64,000 bases of DNA, taken from assembly GCA_034509495.1 (NCBI GenBank), contig CM067504.1, positions 40,207,083-40,271,082 on the forward strand. The letters are read 5' to 3'. Shown here in pieces: positions 36,016-46,399 of the stretch. The stretch is from Acestrorhynchus altus (lineage: Eukaryota; Chordata; Actinopteri; Characiformes; Acestrorhynchidae). The notes beneath the pieces are model-generated. The model saw only the letters and a list, made by a program, of their open reading frames with translations. It had not been told where the DNA came from and did not search any database. A program made the translations under genes and the position numbers. How positions within the stretch are numbered: the stretch's first letter is position 1; each line of letters begins with the position of its first letter.

Positions 36016-39000
36016 GTAGAAGAGAGAAGGCTTCTGTCAGTTACTTCAGCAGATGAAGAACAAGCACTCAGGCAAACCAGAGCCAGATATGATCACCATT
36101 TTTGTTGGCACATGGAACATGGGTAGGCCATCATCACCCCTCAGTACACAACGTCATGGTTCTCGCAAAGGAACTGCGTTCTCCAGTCCAAGCTGCTCCT
36201 CCAACAGCTTGTCTACAACATCAAACGCAGAAAAGGCTGTGCTTCTGTAGAACTCAGACGCTGACTGTTAACGGAACTGTGTTTTGCTCTTCTGCACAGG
36301 AGATGCCAGCCCACCTCAAAACATCTCATCCTGGTTTCAGTCCAAAGGTCAAGGGAAGACCCGCGATGACACGGCCAATCAAATACCTCATGACATCTAC
36401 GTTATCGGAACGCAGGAGGACCCACTGGGCGAGAAGGAATGGATAGACATAGTGAGAGCCACTCTCAGGGACATCACCAATATCAGCTTCAAACCGGTAG
36501 ATGTTCTTTATATTCTTTTCCCAGAATCCTTGTTCTTATATCTATTATTATTTTTAGAATTTCACGTTATTTATTTAATGCTCATTAATGAAATGATTAA
36601 AGATTGTAACAGTGTCCCAAGAAATTAGCACTTTGTGTGTTTATGGTGGTAGTAAGTTCAGGCTCCTGCAGATGGCAGTGCACAAGGAACATCGGGCTAT
36701 AAATACCTGCGGGGTGTGCAGAAGGACTTTTCATTCTCAAGCTCACCAGATTGGTCGTTTCACCCCAAAGGAGGATTTCAGCCACTGCTGATAGACCCGT
36801 ATGAGCGTTCGCTTCCATACATGGCCAGTTTCAATACATTCCAATTTCCACACATCCAGTGAGACATTCACTGTGCCAGATTATCCCACACCCCGCAGGT
36901 ATTCATAGCCTGGTGATCAGTGAACATCGCCAGCTGCAGGAGTCTGAAGTTACTACCACCTTATATACAGGTGACACATTTTTGGAGCTTACAGACCACG
37001 ATCACGATCAACCTTTAATGAAGGAAATGGTCAGAGAGGCAGCAGCTTCAATGCATTCGTCTCATTTCTCCACAGATTGCCACTCAGACACTGTGGAACA
37101 TACGGATTGTGGTTCTTGCCAAGCCAGAACACGAGAACCGCATCTCACACATCTTCTCAGACAGCGTGAAGACTGGGATAGCTAATGCTCTCGGTCAGTA
37201 GAACATCTCCCCTGTAACACATAATGACAACCTTAAGCTTGGTGCTAAACAGGGCAGCATGTAATGCATCGTAGTTTTTCTTTGCTTCCTCAGGAAATAA
37301 AGGAGCAGTGGGAGTTTCCTTCATGTTTAACGGTACCTCATTTGGGTTTGTCAACAGTCACCTGACCTCAGGGAGTGAGAAGAAGATCAGGTAAGTTGGG
37401 ATTAGTCATAGAACAGCTTATGCATTTAAAAAGGGTCACAAAAATATGGACATAAAATGCAATGTTTGATGAACTGCTTGGATATCATGTTGAGATGTCC
37501 TCTGTTGTCCTTATAAATAAAGACCATAAATATATGGTATCATATATGAGCATTAACACCTTTGACTTACAGGTGATGTTACTAAACAAATGTTCTTCAG
37601 CAAAATCATTTGTAAAACAATTAAGTTAGGACATCCCCAATTTAGTCCCTCATATTAACCCTCAGACATTAATGTGGTTTGCTCTTGATGGTGGAAGTGA
37701 GTGGGATCACCATGACCAGATCCACAGAGCTCCCCGAGGCCTCCAGAAAGACGGTTGTAGATGCAGATGAGTCTGAAAAAGGATTTAAAAAGGTCTCAGA
37801 ACAATCAGAACTCAGCTGTTCCAAGTGGAGAACATTTAACACAACTGCCCACATGACCAGATCAGTCCTAGCAGGTTCAGCCCAAGAGCAGAACCACAAG
37901 ATGAGTCCAACAATCCTAAAATATTCATCACAGGACCTACAGGTAGCTCTCGCCACAGCTGATGTCAAAGTGCAGCTTCTGCCCTCAGAAAGAGACCAAA
38001 CCAGTTTGATTTTTTTTGGGAGGTGCAAAGAGGAAACTCCTTCACCGTTCAGCCGAGCTAATAAACAAACTGAATGTCATTGATGATTAAACTCCGAACA
38101 GGAATTTAATCATTACAGGTTGATGTTTTATTAAACGGTGTTTCTGCTTTTGCCAGACGGAATCAGAACTACACCAGCATTCTGCGCTTTCTGAACCTTG
38201 GAGATAAGAAAGTTAATCCTTTTGACATCACACATCGATTCACACACCTCTTCTGGCTCGGGGACCTCAATTACCGGGTTGAGTTACCGACAACGGTAAG
38301 ATGGCTTTGTATTCAATTCAGTATAATTCAGTTTTTTAACCAGTTCATGTATGAAATCTGACATTTATGATAATAATATCAGTCTGATTAATATCATTCT
38401 GATTAAACTATTGTGTGTGTGTGTGTGAGTGAGTGTGTGTGTGTGTGTGTGTGGGGGGGGGGGGGTGCTATGTCTACTCAGGTGTCCACGTTAATGAATG
38501 GAATTTAAGGTTTTATTTTACAAATATTTTAAATATGCATTAAAAAGTTACATGTTTTCAAATAAATAAATACATAATTAAAAAAAGATAAATAAATAAA
38601 TAGATGAATGAAAATATGAATGAATGCGTCTCCAGGAAAGCACACGGAAAAGACTCTATTTACTTTTTAACTGTGTCCACTGTGTATGAAAGGGTTCAAT
38701 TAAATTAAATAAAAAACAGTAGACATTTATACACAGCTTTGGGAAAAATAAAGAGACCACAGGGAAACGGAGGGAACAAATTATTGGTGGAGACAGTTGG
38801 ATGGATATTGGTGGGATTCTTCAAGTCATCCATGTTGAATCTATGCCCTTGTTTCAAGGAGACTTTCATGCACTGACTGCTCAGGGATTCCAACCAACAA
38901 CCTTCCAGTCACAAGGCTGGTTCCCTGACCACCAGCCACCACTGGCCCTTAAACAGAGGTTGTCATTTCTACCCAAAATGGCAGTATTTTATTTGGAATT

Positions 39001-40737
39001 TGTGAGAAATGTTGTCAAAACTTTATAGAATAAAATAAAAAAGGTTGTTTGACTAAAACACGGTAAAATAAAGAGAGAAACCGATGTTGAGGGGTCTCTT
39101 AATTTGTTCCAGAGCTGTATGTATTTATCATATTTTTATTTGTATTTATTCTCCATTTTTGCTACGATTTTAACAAAGCATATTTCATAAAAGACACGAG
39201 CACGCTTTACTTGGGGCATCAGAAGGAACCCCTTTGTCTTCTTTTGAAGAGACTTATCACTCTTCGTTTGAGAACCGCTGTCAGAGAACAGTTGCTGTTG
39301 CGGTTGAGGGAGCACAGAGGGTGACCAGTGTGTGAGCAGTTCCCCTATTTGCTGAGTTTCTAACATCAGCAGACAGGAAGACGCAACTTTTTGCACTGTT
39401 GTTGATTTTCCAGGAAGCAGAGAACATTGTGACGAAGATCAAACAGCAGCAGTATCAGGAACTGTTGATCAAAGACCAGCTGAACATAGAGAAGGGCTTG
39501 GGGAACGTCTTTCTGGACTACGGTCAGAGCCCACTTTTACCCCCATTGATCATTAGAGACGCAAAATGTATGATGACAATCCAAATGATTCAAATGTGTG
39601 CATCACTTTCATGCAAGTCCAGTTTTACACCAACACCGATACTGCTGATTGTACCGTAAGGACATGTGGGAATGATACAGAGACATGCCAAACGTCATGG
39701 GATACCAGTATGTAAATTGATTATGAATTATTATCTCAGTGGGCGGCTTGGGAACGCCCACACCTGTGTAAGCTGTGAGGTGTTATCTTGCGAGTGAGGT
39801 TAAACCAATGTAACCGCCCCCCATTCGGCCCCCCCGGCCTCCCTCTCTGCCCCACCTCTAAACCAGTACCGCTCCCACAGTGCACCTCTCATTTTTCAGC
39901 ATTTTTCACCGCTGAACTAGGTTTGGTTTTAGCTGGAACTAGTGAGGCTCCAATTTATTAAGTCACTTTCATTCATCTTCCATTTTCAAGAGAGAGAACA
40001 AGGTGTTTCAGTGCGACACAGTTCTTAATTCACCTGCATGTTGGAAGGAAACACTTGTTACCATGCATCCGTTACCTTTGACTGAACTCTAACCACCCCT
40101 CCACTCTCTTTCACCATTACAGAAGAAGAAGAAATCACCTTCCCCCCAACATATCGTTTCGAGAGAGATACACGTGAAAAGTATGCCTACACCAAGGCCA
40201 AAGCCACCGGGGTACACTGCCTTTATTTCCTTCTACTATAGAAATGTCTTCAACTCACACACATACGAACGGTGGTCAGGGTAGAGCTCGTTCCAGCTGT
40301 AGTTAAGTGGAAGGTGTTGAGGTTTCACACCAGCCGAGCGAAGGAATTGAGGTCGATCTTAGTGTGTGTGTAAATATCACACAGGCCCGGCCTTCCTTCA
40401 GACCTGACTACTTCTTTGCATTGTTAACAGACCAAATATAACCTGCCGTCATGGTGTGACCGTGTGCTGAGGAAGTCCTATCCCATGGTGCATGTGACCT
40501 GCCACTCATACGGTTGGTACATTTTAGGTTCAGAGTTTTATGCTCCATTATATCAAAAATCCTGCTTTACATTCTAAACTCGTGCAATGACATCATCTTC
40601 CAAACTCTTTCAGGATGCACTAATGACATCATGACAAGTGACCACTCACCAGTGTTTGGTACCTTTGATGTTGGCGTAACTTCACAGTTTGTTTCAAAAA
40701 ATGGTAGGATATCTATCTATCTATCTATCTATCTATA

Positions 40738-40817
<80 letters not shown>

Positions 40818-43800
40818 ACTGTGAAACCTCTAACTCTCAATGCTTTAATAATAATGTACTACGTTGGTCTCTTTCAGACCCAACTAAGGAATCTCAGGGT
40901 GCCATCAAATTCATGAACTGTGTAGCAACTCTTGTGACAAAATCCAAGACAAAGTTTTTTATCGAGTATCACTCGAGCTGCTTGGAGAGTAAGTGCACCC
41001 CTGTGTCACCCTGCTCTCCTTGATATGAAGTTTACAACAACATGCCTTTATGCGTATTGACTTGACTTGTTATTTGTTGAATGTAACAGAATTTGTTAAA
41101 GGCCCCGAGGGAGAAAATCAAGAATGCAAAAACGGTTCGATAAAGGTCCGATTCAGAGCACAAGTAGAGGTAACGTGTTGTGTACCGTTCAGATTGCTCA
41201 CGTGAATGGACAGAATGTTGTGTATGTCACAGGTTGACCACCGTAAAATGACCTTTTGAATATCTTTTCACAGCTCACTCCCATCATTGCAGACCCAGAA
41301 TACTTACTAGATCAGCACATTCTCATCAGCATAAAGTCTGCAGACAGTGATGAATCATATGGTAGGTGTGTCTGCAGCCCACGTGTTTGATAACTGAGCC
41401 CATGGCTGCCCATAGTGTAGAGCTGGACAATATGGACAAAAAAATCATATCCCGATATATTTTTGCTGAATAGTGATGTACAATATACGACACATTCGAT
41501 GAGAAAAATACAGTCCTTTTACTATATTTTAATAATTGAAATTGGATTTTTAATTTCTTCTTTAAACACAGAGTAGAGTGGAGGAGGAGCTGAGAGCAGG
41601 GACTGGAGCAGAGTAGAGGAGGAGCTGAGAGCAGGGACTGGAGCAGAGTAGAGGAAGAGCTGAGAGCAGGGACTGGAGCAGAGTAGAGGAAGAGCTGAGA
41701 GCAGGGACTGGAGCAGAGTAGAGGAGGAGATGAGAGCAGTGGGTGGAGCAGAGTAGAGGAGGAGATGAGAGAAGTGACTGGAGGAGAATAGAGGAGGAGA
41801 TGAGAGCAGTGGGTGGAGGAGAGTAGAGGAGGAGATGAGAGCAGGGACTGGAGGAGAGTAGAGGAGGAGATGAGAGCAGTGGGTGGAGCAGAGTAGAGGA
41901 GGAGATGAGAGCATTGTATTTCCCAATATCGATATAAATATTGATATATTGCCCAGCCCTACGACAGAGGAGTGGAGAGAGTACACCTCCCTCTTTGCTA
42001 TGAAACTCTAGTGGAACGACAGGATTGTTTACTTTCTTTGTTGGTTTCTTCCTCACTTATCTGATCGATCTCCAGGTGAGACCTGTGTGGCTCTGCGGGC
42101 AGCAGAGATTGCCTATACGGAGTTTGAAGTTGCTCTCACGCATCATGGAGAACGCACAGGTGTGCTGACGGGAGGCATCCAGCTGCGCACTTCAGAAGGG
42201 AAACAGACAGAGAAGCTCTACGGTGAGTGAACAAACATGCAGCACCACCTCCGTGGCTTCAACCCACACTGATAAACAGCCTTTTCAAAAACGGTCTGTA
42301 CTCTGCAGGCGGCGACATGCCGTTTTTTAAGCTTATATAATATTATTTATTATACCTCAGGATCAGAGTAACCTACAGATATGGTAAACATATCGAAAGC
42401 CTATGTAGCAGGGTGTGGAGCAGAGTAGAGGAGAAGCTGTGAACAGAGGATGGAGCAGAGTAGAGGAGGAGCTGAGAACAGGAGACAGAGGAGAGAAGAG
42501 GAGGAGCTGAGAGCAATATATTGAACCTCTATCTCTCAAAATAGTTAAAATGAAGATCAAATGTCCAGATGTTTAAATATCCACCCATCCATCCATCCAT
42601 CCATCCATCCATCCATCCATCCATTTATCTTGATATTCAGTAAGTTAGTCGTATTAATGTGTCTGACACCAGTCTGATTCCTCTCCACAGATTTCATTAA
42701 AGTTGGTGATGACTCAGGTGCCAGTAAAGGCAAATCAGGAGACCACAATAAGTGAGACGTCTTTTCTTCACTTCTGCAAACTCACTTTTATAATAATAGC
42801 TGTCTGTAAGTTCTTCTAATGAACGCCAGAAGCTCCAAAGCGAGACCTTCGTTCTGAAGCGGTGGTTCTTATTTAATCTACAGGTCGTCTATGGTGCTAC
42901 CATCTGATATCAGCAACCCTAACTATATGGGTTTGGGCTTCAAGAGCAGCAGCATGTCTTCTCGGGCAGGACATGGAGCTAAAGATAGTGGTCCTGGGAA
43001 CTTATCCCCCAAGAAGACTGGCTATGACCATTCTGTGTGCAGCCCCACAGCCAAGGCCTCCAGTCCTGTGTGAGTACTCAGTAGGTCTACTCCATAGTCA
43101 GATGTTTGGACAATCAGAAAACGGTACAGATGCGGCCACAAACACAGTATAATGAATCCAAACAAAACAATTCATAAAAGATTTCTTTCCATTCAAACAT
43201 ACCTGTCTGATGCTCAACCTGCATACAGACTCTGACTGATCAGAGAGAGGGGGCGGGGCTGATGCTCAACCTGCATACAGACTCTGACTGATCAGAGAGA
43301 GGGGGCGGAGCTGATGACATCACTAACAAAAAACGATTGCAAAAACAATTGTAGGCACAAGTATTTGATCAAAACATGGTCAAATTCATACAAAAAATCT
43401 GAATTCTCCTTTTTTTACATCTCAAATGAAGAAAAGATCTGCTGAAAATATCTGGCACAGTATGTGTGTCTCCTATAAATACTTTTCACTCCAAAAGATG
43501 GTTAATTTATTCATCCCAGTTTGTGAATGACTAAAGTCAGTTTTATTTTTTTATTTATTTATTTTGTTCTAAGATCTGAAGAGGGTCAGCCTGCAGAAAT
43601 GTTTGACAATCCTCTCTACGGCTCAATGGGGAAGTCCCGAGGTGGCAAAGATCAGGAATCCTCCCGGAAAGACCACTTGCCTCCAGAAATATTTGCCTTC
43701 CCTAAACCTACAGATCCCGATAATGACCGACCTCCTCCTGTTCCAACACCTCGCAACCGCTCCTTCACGTGCTCCGAAAGCAAACCTCAGAGTCCCTCAT

Positions 43801-44235
43801 CAGCCTCCACCGCAGCCCCCAGCAGCAGCAGCAGCAGCAACAACAGTTTACAGCCTCAATCCTACACCAAGAAGCCCGTGGTGCCCTCTCGCTCTGAGGG
43901 TGGCATGATAGGAGCTGGAAAGCCTCCTCTGCCTATGAAAAACCGCACCGGTCAGCCGGACCCCCAGGCCCAGCCTCAGCCCAAGCCCAGAGACTACAGA
44001 GACAGTGCAGAGTTACCCAACAAGATACGACTGCCCACACGTGCTGCCCAGCCACTGCCGAAGGACGGTATGATGGAGCATTTTTCTACACGATTTAGAT
44101 TTGCGTATCAGTCTAATATCTTAATAAATACGTTCTATGTAAGAAATTACAAGACAGTCATATATGTTCTAGGTACTGTGAGATACAATCTCCAAAGCAA
44201 AGTCTTATGCATGCAATACAACTTTCTGGAAGGAT

Positions 44236-44298
<63 letters not shown>

Positions 44299-44386
44299 TT
44301 AATAATAATAATAATAATAATTGTCTCCATTTCCAGTGCATCATGAGACACCACAGCTTCCTAAGGTGGGCCGCCCACTGAAATGA
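22225..44386 (+). CDS. inpp5d: SH2-containing inositol polyphosphate 5-phosphatase 1 (SHIP1)
   Basis: Removes the 5-phosphate of PI(3,4,5)P3 at the membrane, damping PI3K signalling in blood cells. Twenty-seven coding exons, all in phase, give 1116 residues (human 1189): 22225-22364, 24315-24378, 30412-30547, 31034-31184, 32614-32754, 33428-33518, 33703-33780, 33917-33994, 34733-34856, 35227-35333, 36020-36122, 36300-36496, 37076-37193, 37294-37390, 38157-38295, 39414-39522, 40123-40211, 40431-40512, 40614-40703, 40878-40988, 41090-41169, 41274-41361, 42076-42222, 42691-42751, 42884-43069, 43574-44067, 44337-44386. SH2 is at about residues 5-105 (WYHGNITRSTAEDLL, GSFLLRDSES). The 5-phosphatase is at about 385-695 (GTWNMG, GDLNYRV, WCDRVL, SDHSPV), followed by C2. 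NPNY (about 888) and NPLY (about 948) are the PTB/SH2 docking sites, and the tail is proline-rich. The start ATG has A at -3 and matches the family start. The paralogue inppl1 is less likely given the NPNYMG/NPLYGS pair and the SH2 sequence. Confidence 0.96.
24860..25200 (-). mobile_element. Tc1/mariner-like transposase relic in inpp5d intron 2
   Basis: Antisense Tc1-type sequence: 'agcatgattgctccaccccc', 'acagttggagaggtgttctt', 'ccaaaggacttgtttccaaa'. These are typical of fish Tc1 relics. No intact frame. Confidence 0.6.
25507..25665. repeat. (AAT)n and (AT)n microsatellites
   Basis: (ATA)n at 25507-25559 and (AT)n at 25592-25660, separated by about 30 bases, within inpp5d intron 2. Confidence 0.9.
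26490..26880. repeat. DNA-transposon-like repeat in inpp5d intron 2
   Basis: The segments 'cagctcctccagagtgacca' and 'tactttgtgttggtctatca' with 'cattaaatcccaatcaaa' resemble widely dispersed fish DNA-transposon ends. Class uncertain. Confidence 0.45.
27590..27980. repeat. Interspersed repeat (family of 2.9 and 21.2 kb)
   Basis: Shares 'tctagtccttgtagag', 'ctgccaatagattagg', 'gagctgtagagcagtgg' and the terminal 'cccaatacttttgtccctc' with the other copies. The fullest copy in this window. Confidence 0.55.
28757..28806 (+). repeat. (AAT)n microsatellite
   Basis: Pure trinucleotide run in inpp5d intron 2. Confidence 0.9.
29097..29765. repeat. 64-bp minisatellite, about 10 copies, in inpp5d intron 2
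   Basis: A head-to-tail unit of about 64 bases built on 'ctccactcactcactgcaca', 'acctgcagctccttctcatc' and 'tacttataacacaaatacat'. Copies vary by small deletions, and the last two are nearly perfect. The open frame through it (NTLNSTHSL repeats) is a by-product. Confidence 0.9.
30725..30990. repeat. Palindromic 'AGAACC/GGTTCT' MITE-like element
   Basis: Repeated GGTTCTT and AAGAACC words with inverted ends (GAAAGAACCC at 30740 and AAAGAACCCTTT at 30968). Related words occur at 54640-54740 and 62060-62320. Confidence 0.45.
31690..32345 (+). mobile_element. Tc1/mariner-like element relic, longest copy
   Basis: Plus-strand sequence follows a Tc1 transposase gene in order: the HTH region ('ccaatccacagtcagacag'), 'ccaccatcaggagaacact', 'gcagggttgtgaggagaaag' and 'catacagcaagacaacgacc'. 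Many frameshifts. It lies in the inpp5d intron between exons 4 and 5. Confidence 0.65.
33020..33110. repeat. Terminal fragment of an interspersed repeat
   Basis: 'aatacccttgattttagaag' and 'gtgtcccaatacttttgtcc' match the ends at 5350-5410 and 27910-27965. Confidence 0.5.
33620..33702 (+). repeat. inpp5d: (ATT)n microsatellite forming the acceptor tract of inpp5d exon 7
   Basis: ATT repeats run up to the AG at 33701-33702 that begins exon 7, replacing an ordinary polypyrimidine tract. A short (AT)n lies at 33558-33575. Confidence 0.9.
34038..34680. mobile_element. DNA transposon relic with terminal inverted repeats
   Basis: The left end ATAGTTGCACCCAGAAGG (34040-34057) is inverted at the right end as CCTTCTGGGTGCAATTAT (about 34651-34668), giving about 630 bases in the inpp5d intron between exons 8 and 9. 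The interior ('tcaatcagggacaggtctgg', 'tgagcatcatcctgttgg') is transposon-like but not open. A left-end fragment recurs at 50820-50920. Confidence 0.6.
35132..35152 (+). repeat. (AT)n microsatellite
   Basis: Short AT dinucleotide run in the intron before inpp5d exon 10. Confidence 0.85.
35413..35580. repeat. 16-bp tandem repeat (CGGACAAATTTCCAAT)
   Basis: About ten degenerate units in inpp5d intron 10. The middle units are diverged (gatcggaaaaaaatttcag) and the outer ones nearly identical. Because 16 is not a multiple of three, the open frames across it cycle between readings; not coding. Confidence 0.85.
35961..36019 (+). repeat. inpp5d: (GT)n microsatellite abutting inpp5d exon 11 acceptor
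   Basis: GT dinucleotides run from 35961 to about 36014, directly before TTGTAG, whose AG (36018-36019) opens the first exon of the catalytic domain. Confidence 0.9.
36645..36960. repeat. Long inverted repeat (foldback element)
   Basis: The arms 36645-36718 and 36887-36960, about 74 bases each, are reverse complements with scattered mismatches; the outer ends read GGTGGTAGTAA and TTACTACCACC. The loop is about 168 bases. It lies in the inpp5d intron before exon 13. Confidence 0.75.
37640..38090. repeat. Interspersed repeat related to 55.2-55.6 kb
   Basis: 'tggtttgctcttgatggtgg' and 'gagtgggatcaccatgacca' are inverted relative to 55540-55585 ('accatggtgatcccactc', 'gagagcaaaccaaac'). Intronic in inpp5d. 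Confidence 0.5.
38411..38466 (+). repeat. (GT)n microsatellite with poly(G) end
   Basis: GT repeats interrupted by GA, ending in a run of about 14 G around 38452-38465. Confidence 0.85.
38860..38965 (-). mobile_element. tRNA-derived SINE fragment (reverse)
   Basis: The antisense reads 'gaaccagccttgtgactgg' then GGTTGTTGGTTGGAATCCC, matching the 15985-16090 copy. It lies in the inpp5d intron before exon 16. Confidence 0.5.
40710..40816 (+). repeat. inpp5d: (ATCT)n microsatellite beside inpp5d exon 19 donor
   Basis: Tetranucleotide run starting about six bases after the donor GTAGG (exon 19 ends at 40703). Confidence 0.92.
41570..41912. repeat. 35-bp minisatellite, about 10 copies, in inpp5d intron 22
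   Basis: Unit of about 35 bases (AGTAGAGGAGGAGCTGAGAG, then CAGGGACTGGAGCAG) with variant positions. Related, degenerate units recur one intron later at 42415-42515. The Leu/Ser-rich frames on the minus strand are artefacts. Confidence 0.88.
42415..42515. repeat. Three diverged units of the 35-bp minisatellite in inpp5d intron 23
   Basis: 'gtggagcagagtagaggag', 'gatggagcagagtagaggag' and 'gaggagctgagaacaggag' match the larger array at 41570-41912 across the intervening exon 23. Confidence 0.8.
42582..42626 (+). repeat. (CATC)n microsatellite
   Basis: Tetranucleotide run in the intron before inpp5d exon 24. Confidence 0.9.
43210..43315 (+). repeat. Tandem duplication of about 52 bp
   Basis: The block 'gatgctcaacctgcatacag' through 'gagagggggcgg' occurs twice in direct succession with almost no divergence, in the intron before inpp5d exon 26. 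It appears recent. Confidence 0.8.
44238..44322 (+). repeat. inpp5d: (AAT)n microsatellite close to the last inpp5d exon
   Basis: AAT repeats end about 14 bases before the acceptor AG (44335-44336) of the terminal coding exon. Translation gives a poly-Asn frame, which is not real. Confidence 0.9.
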
Positions 44387-46240
44387 GTCTCTTCATTTGT
44401 CTCTTCTCTCTCACCATGCAACGGCATGCGGGACACAGGACATCATCTCAGATAAGAGACAGATTGTACCAAAGAAGCAGTGAAATGTATCTTTTATATC
44501 ACCTGAAATAATTCCTCTGATCTTGCACAAACTCTTCATCGATCGAATTGAATATATTATGAATGTACAGCCATTTATCGGCTTCTATTTTATTTCTATT
44601 TTGTTTTGTTAGTGCAGAATGATGAGCAACACTCAACACTCCAGAAAAACACAGGGGTAATTGTGCATCTCAGGACTGTTCGTTCAGTACTGATGTAGAT
44701 GACCGGTCCTTGCGTGTCCACAGTTATGTTGTTGTATATTCGCTCTTGTTGACAGAGTTGGAATCAGCAGGAGATTCCACTCTGTTGGAAACTACACAGA
44801 ACATTGCAGTTCTGAAGTTGGACTTATTCTGTGCTAAAGTGTTACCAAGTAATAGTAATAACAGTTGGTCACATCACATTTACAAGCCTGCCATGACCAC
44901 CTGTCTGGACCACAGACCATTTGACCAGTTGTGAACAGTTCATCAGTGTGCGTTTAAACATTGCATTAAAACTCATCCCAAATGTGTGATTGTTTGAATT
45001 CCTTTAGCTTGCTTGATGACTGCTGATTATATGCTTGATTTAATGCGTTTCCTTCAGAAAATGTAGAAATTTTCCAGAAATTTCTTGTCATTTTTATTCT
45101 TTTGTTAATATTGGGAAAAAACAGAGCATGTCCCAGCACCCCCGAATGAACAAAACACGAACTCCCAGTAAAAAGGATTTAGAAACTCATCCATCCATCC
45201 AGACATCTTCTTATCTGCTTCATCCTGGGCCTATTCATCATCAGAAGCAATGCAGGAATACTTCCTGGACAGGGCGGCAATCCATCAAAGAGCACTTATT
45301 CACACCTTGTGTTCTGTGTGATACACCTGTGATGCCACCGTATCACCTGAAACTGAAATGACCAATTTAAGATATATCTGTGGGCCACATTTAGGGGCCA
45401 GTGAGCACACGTTCCTGGAGAGGTGGGCAGCCCTATCCATGGAACCATGGATCCATGGGACCAGCAAGGAACCAGCATGGAACCAGCAACCTTCCATTGA
45501 CAGCCATGATACAAATTAAAATACCTAAGCAAATGGTATTACACTTTAAGAACCAAACGTGGAACCATATAATGTTCTTTTAGTAATATATGCCCATGTC
45601 CCAGATGTACCCTTAATATTAATATCTGGCAGGAGCTTCTTTAATTTGCACAGAAGAAAGTCAGCAATGCCATCAATGTCTAGATTAAAGCTGAGATTAG
45701 GTTGGGATTTGGGCCCCCTTTGTTCCTTAACCCCCCTCTGGGATCAATTAAGCATTCATATAAATCAGTGCATCCATTAATGTATAATAGAAAATGTCAT
45801 TTTTATTATACATTCCTTAAAATCTATGTTTTGCAACAATGTATTCCAAAACCTGGAATTCTATTTGGAATGCCAGTGTGGAATTACTTAGTAAATGCTG
45901 CCATCTGCTGGTCAAGAAGCTGCAATTCAACAGGATAGGATAGGATAGAACTTTATTGCTCCCTTGGGAGGTTTCCCTCAGGAAAATTAAAGAATTTAAT
46001 TAAAAACAGTGAGTGTCAGTTGTGTTGTTCTTTCGTTAAAATATGCTGGAATATTATTTTTTGCAAAAGCTGTACAGTACAGTACAGTATATAATATAAT
46101 CAGGCAAGGGAAATACTTTTATTTTGAAATAATTAATTAGTTGTCGATTTAAATATTTAAAAAATAAAGTAAAATTTTCTAGCCTTTAAAAATGACATGA
46201 TTGTGATTTTGGATGTGAAGCGGAATAAAAATATATTTTT
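44387..46240 (+). other. inpp5d 3' UTR and spacer before lsm2
   Basis: No coding signal. The 3' UTR end is uncertain; an ATTAAA-type signal occurs near 44965. At 45930-45995 a GGATA repeat is followed by 'actttattgctcccttggga', resembling the 3' tail of fish LINE/SINE elements; a similar tail occurs near 47220-47255. Confidence 0.35.
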
Positions 46241-46289
46241 GTTATGAAACATTTATTTTGAAATCCTTCAGCCTCATGATAACGACGAC

Positions 46290-46399
46290 AGCAAAGCAAC
46301 CAATGAACGAGGAGAATAAAACGGCGGGTTGTTTAGCTGACCAATGGCGAAACAGTTTGTTCGGGTGTGGGACATTGTGGGTACAAAGAGCGCGTGAAA
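46290..46399 (+). promoter_or_regulatory. lsm2: lsm2 core promoter / 5' UTR
   Basis: Two CCAAT boxes (46300-46304 and 46341-46345) in a locally GC-richer patch lie 55-100 bases upstream of the lsm2 ATG. No TATA box is seen at a fitting distance. This suits a TATA-less housekeeping promoter. Confidence 0.5.

Noticed and set aside
41522..42056. Two minus-strand frames of about 150-165 codons rich in Leu, Ser and Pro
   Set aside because: Antisense reading of the 35-bp minisatellite inside an inpp5d intron; repeated ALISSSTLL-like words follow the DNA unit.
44068..44336. Extension of inpp5d exon 26 into a poly-Asn frame
   Set aside because: A good donor (GACG|GTATGA at 44067) and an in-phase terminal exon at 44337 give a better family match; the poly-Asn comes from an AAT array.
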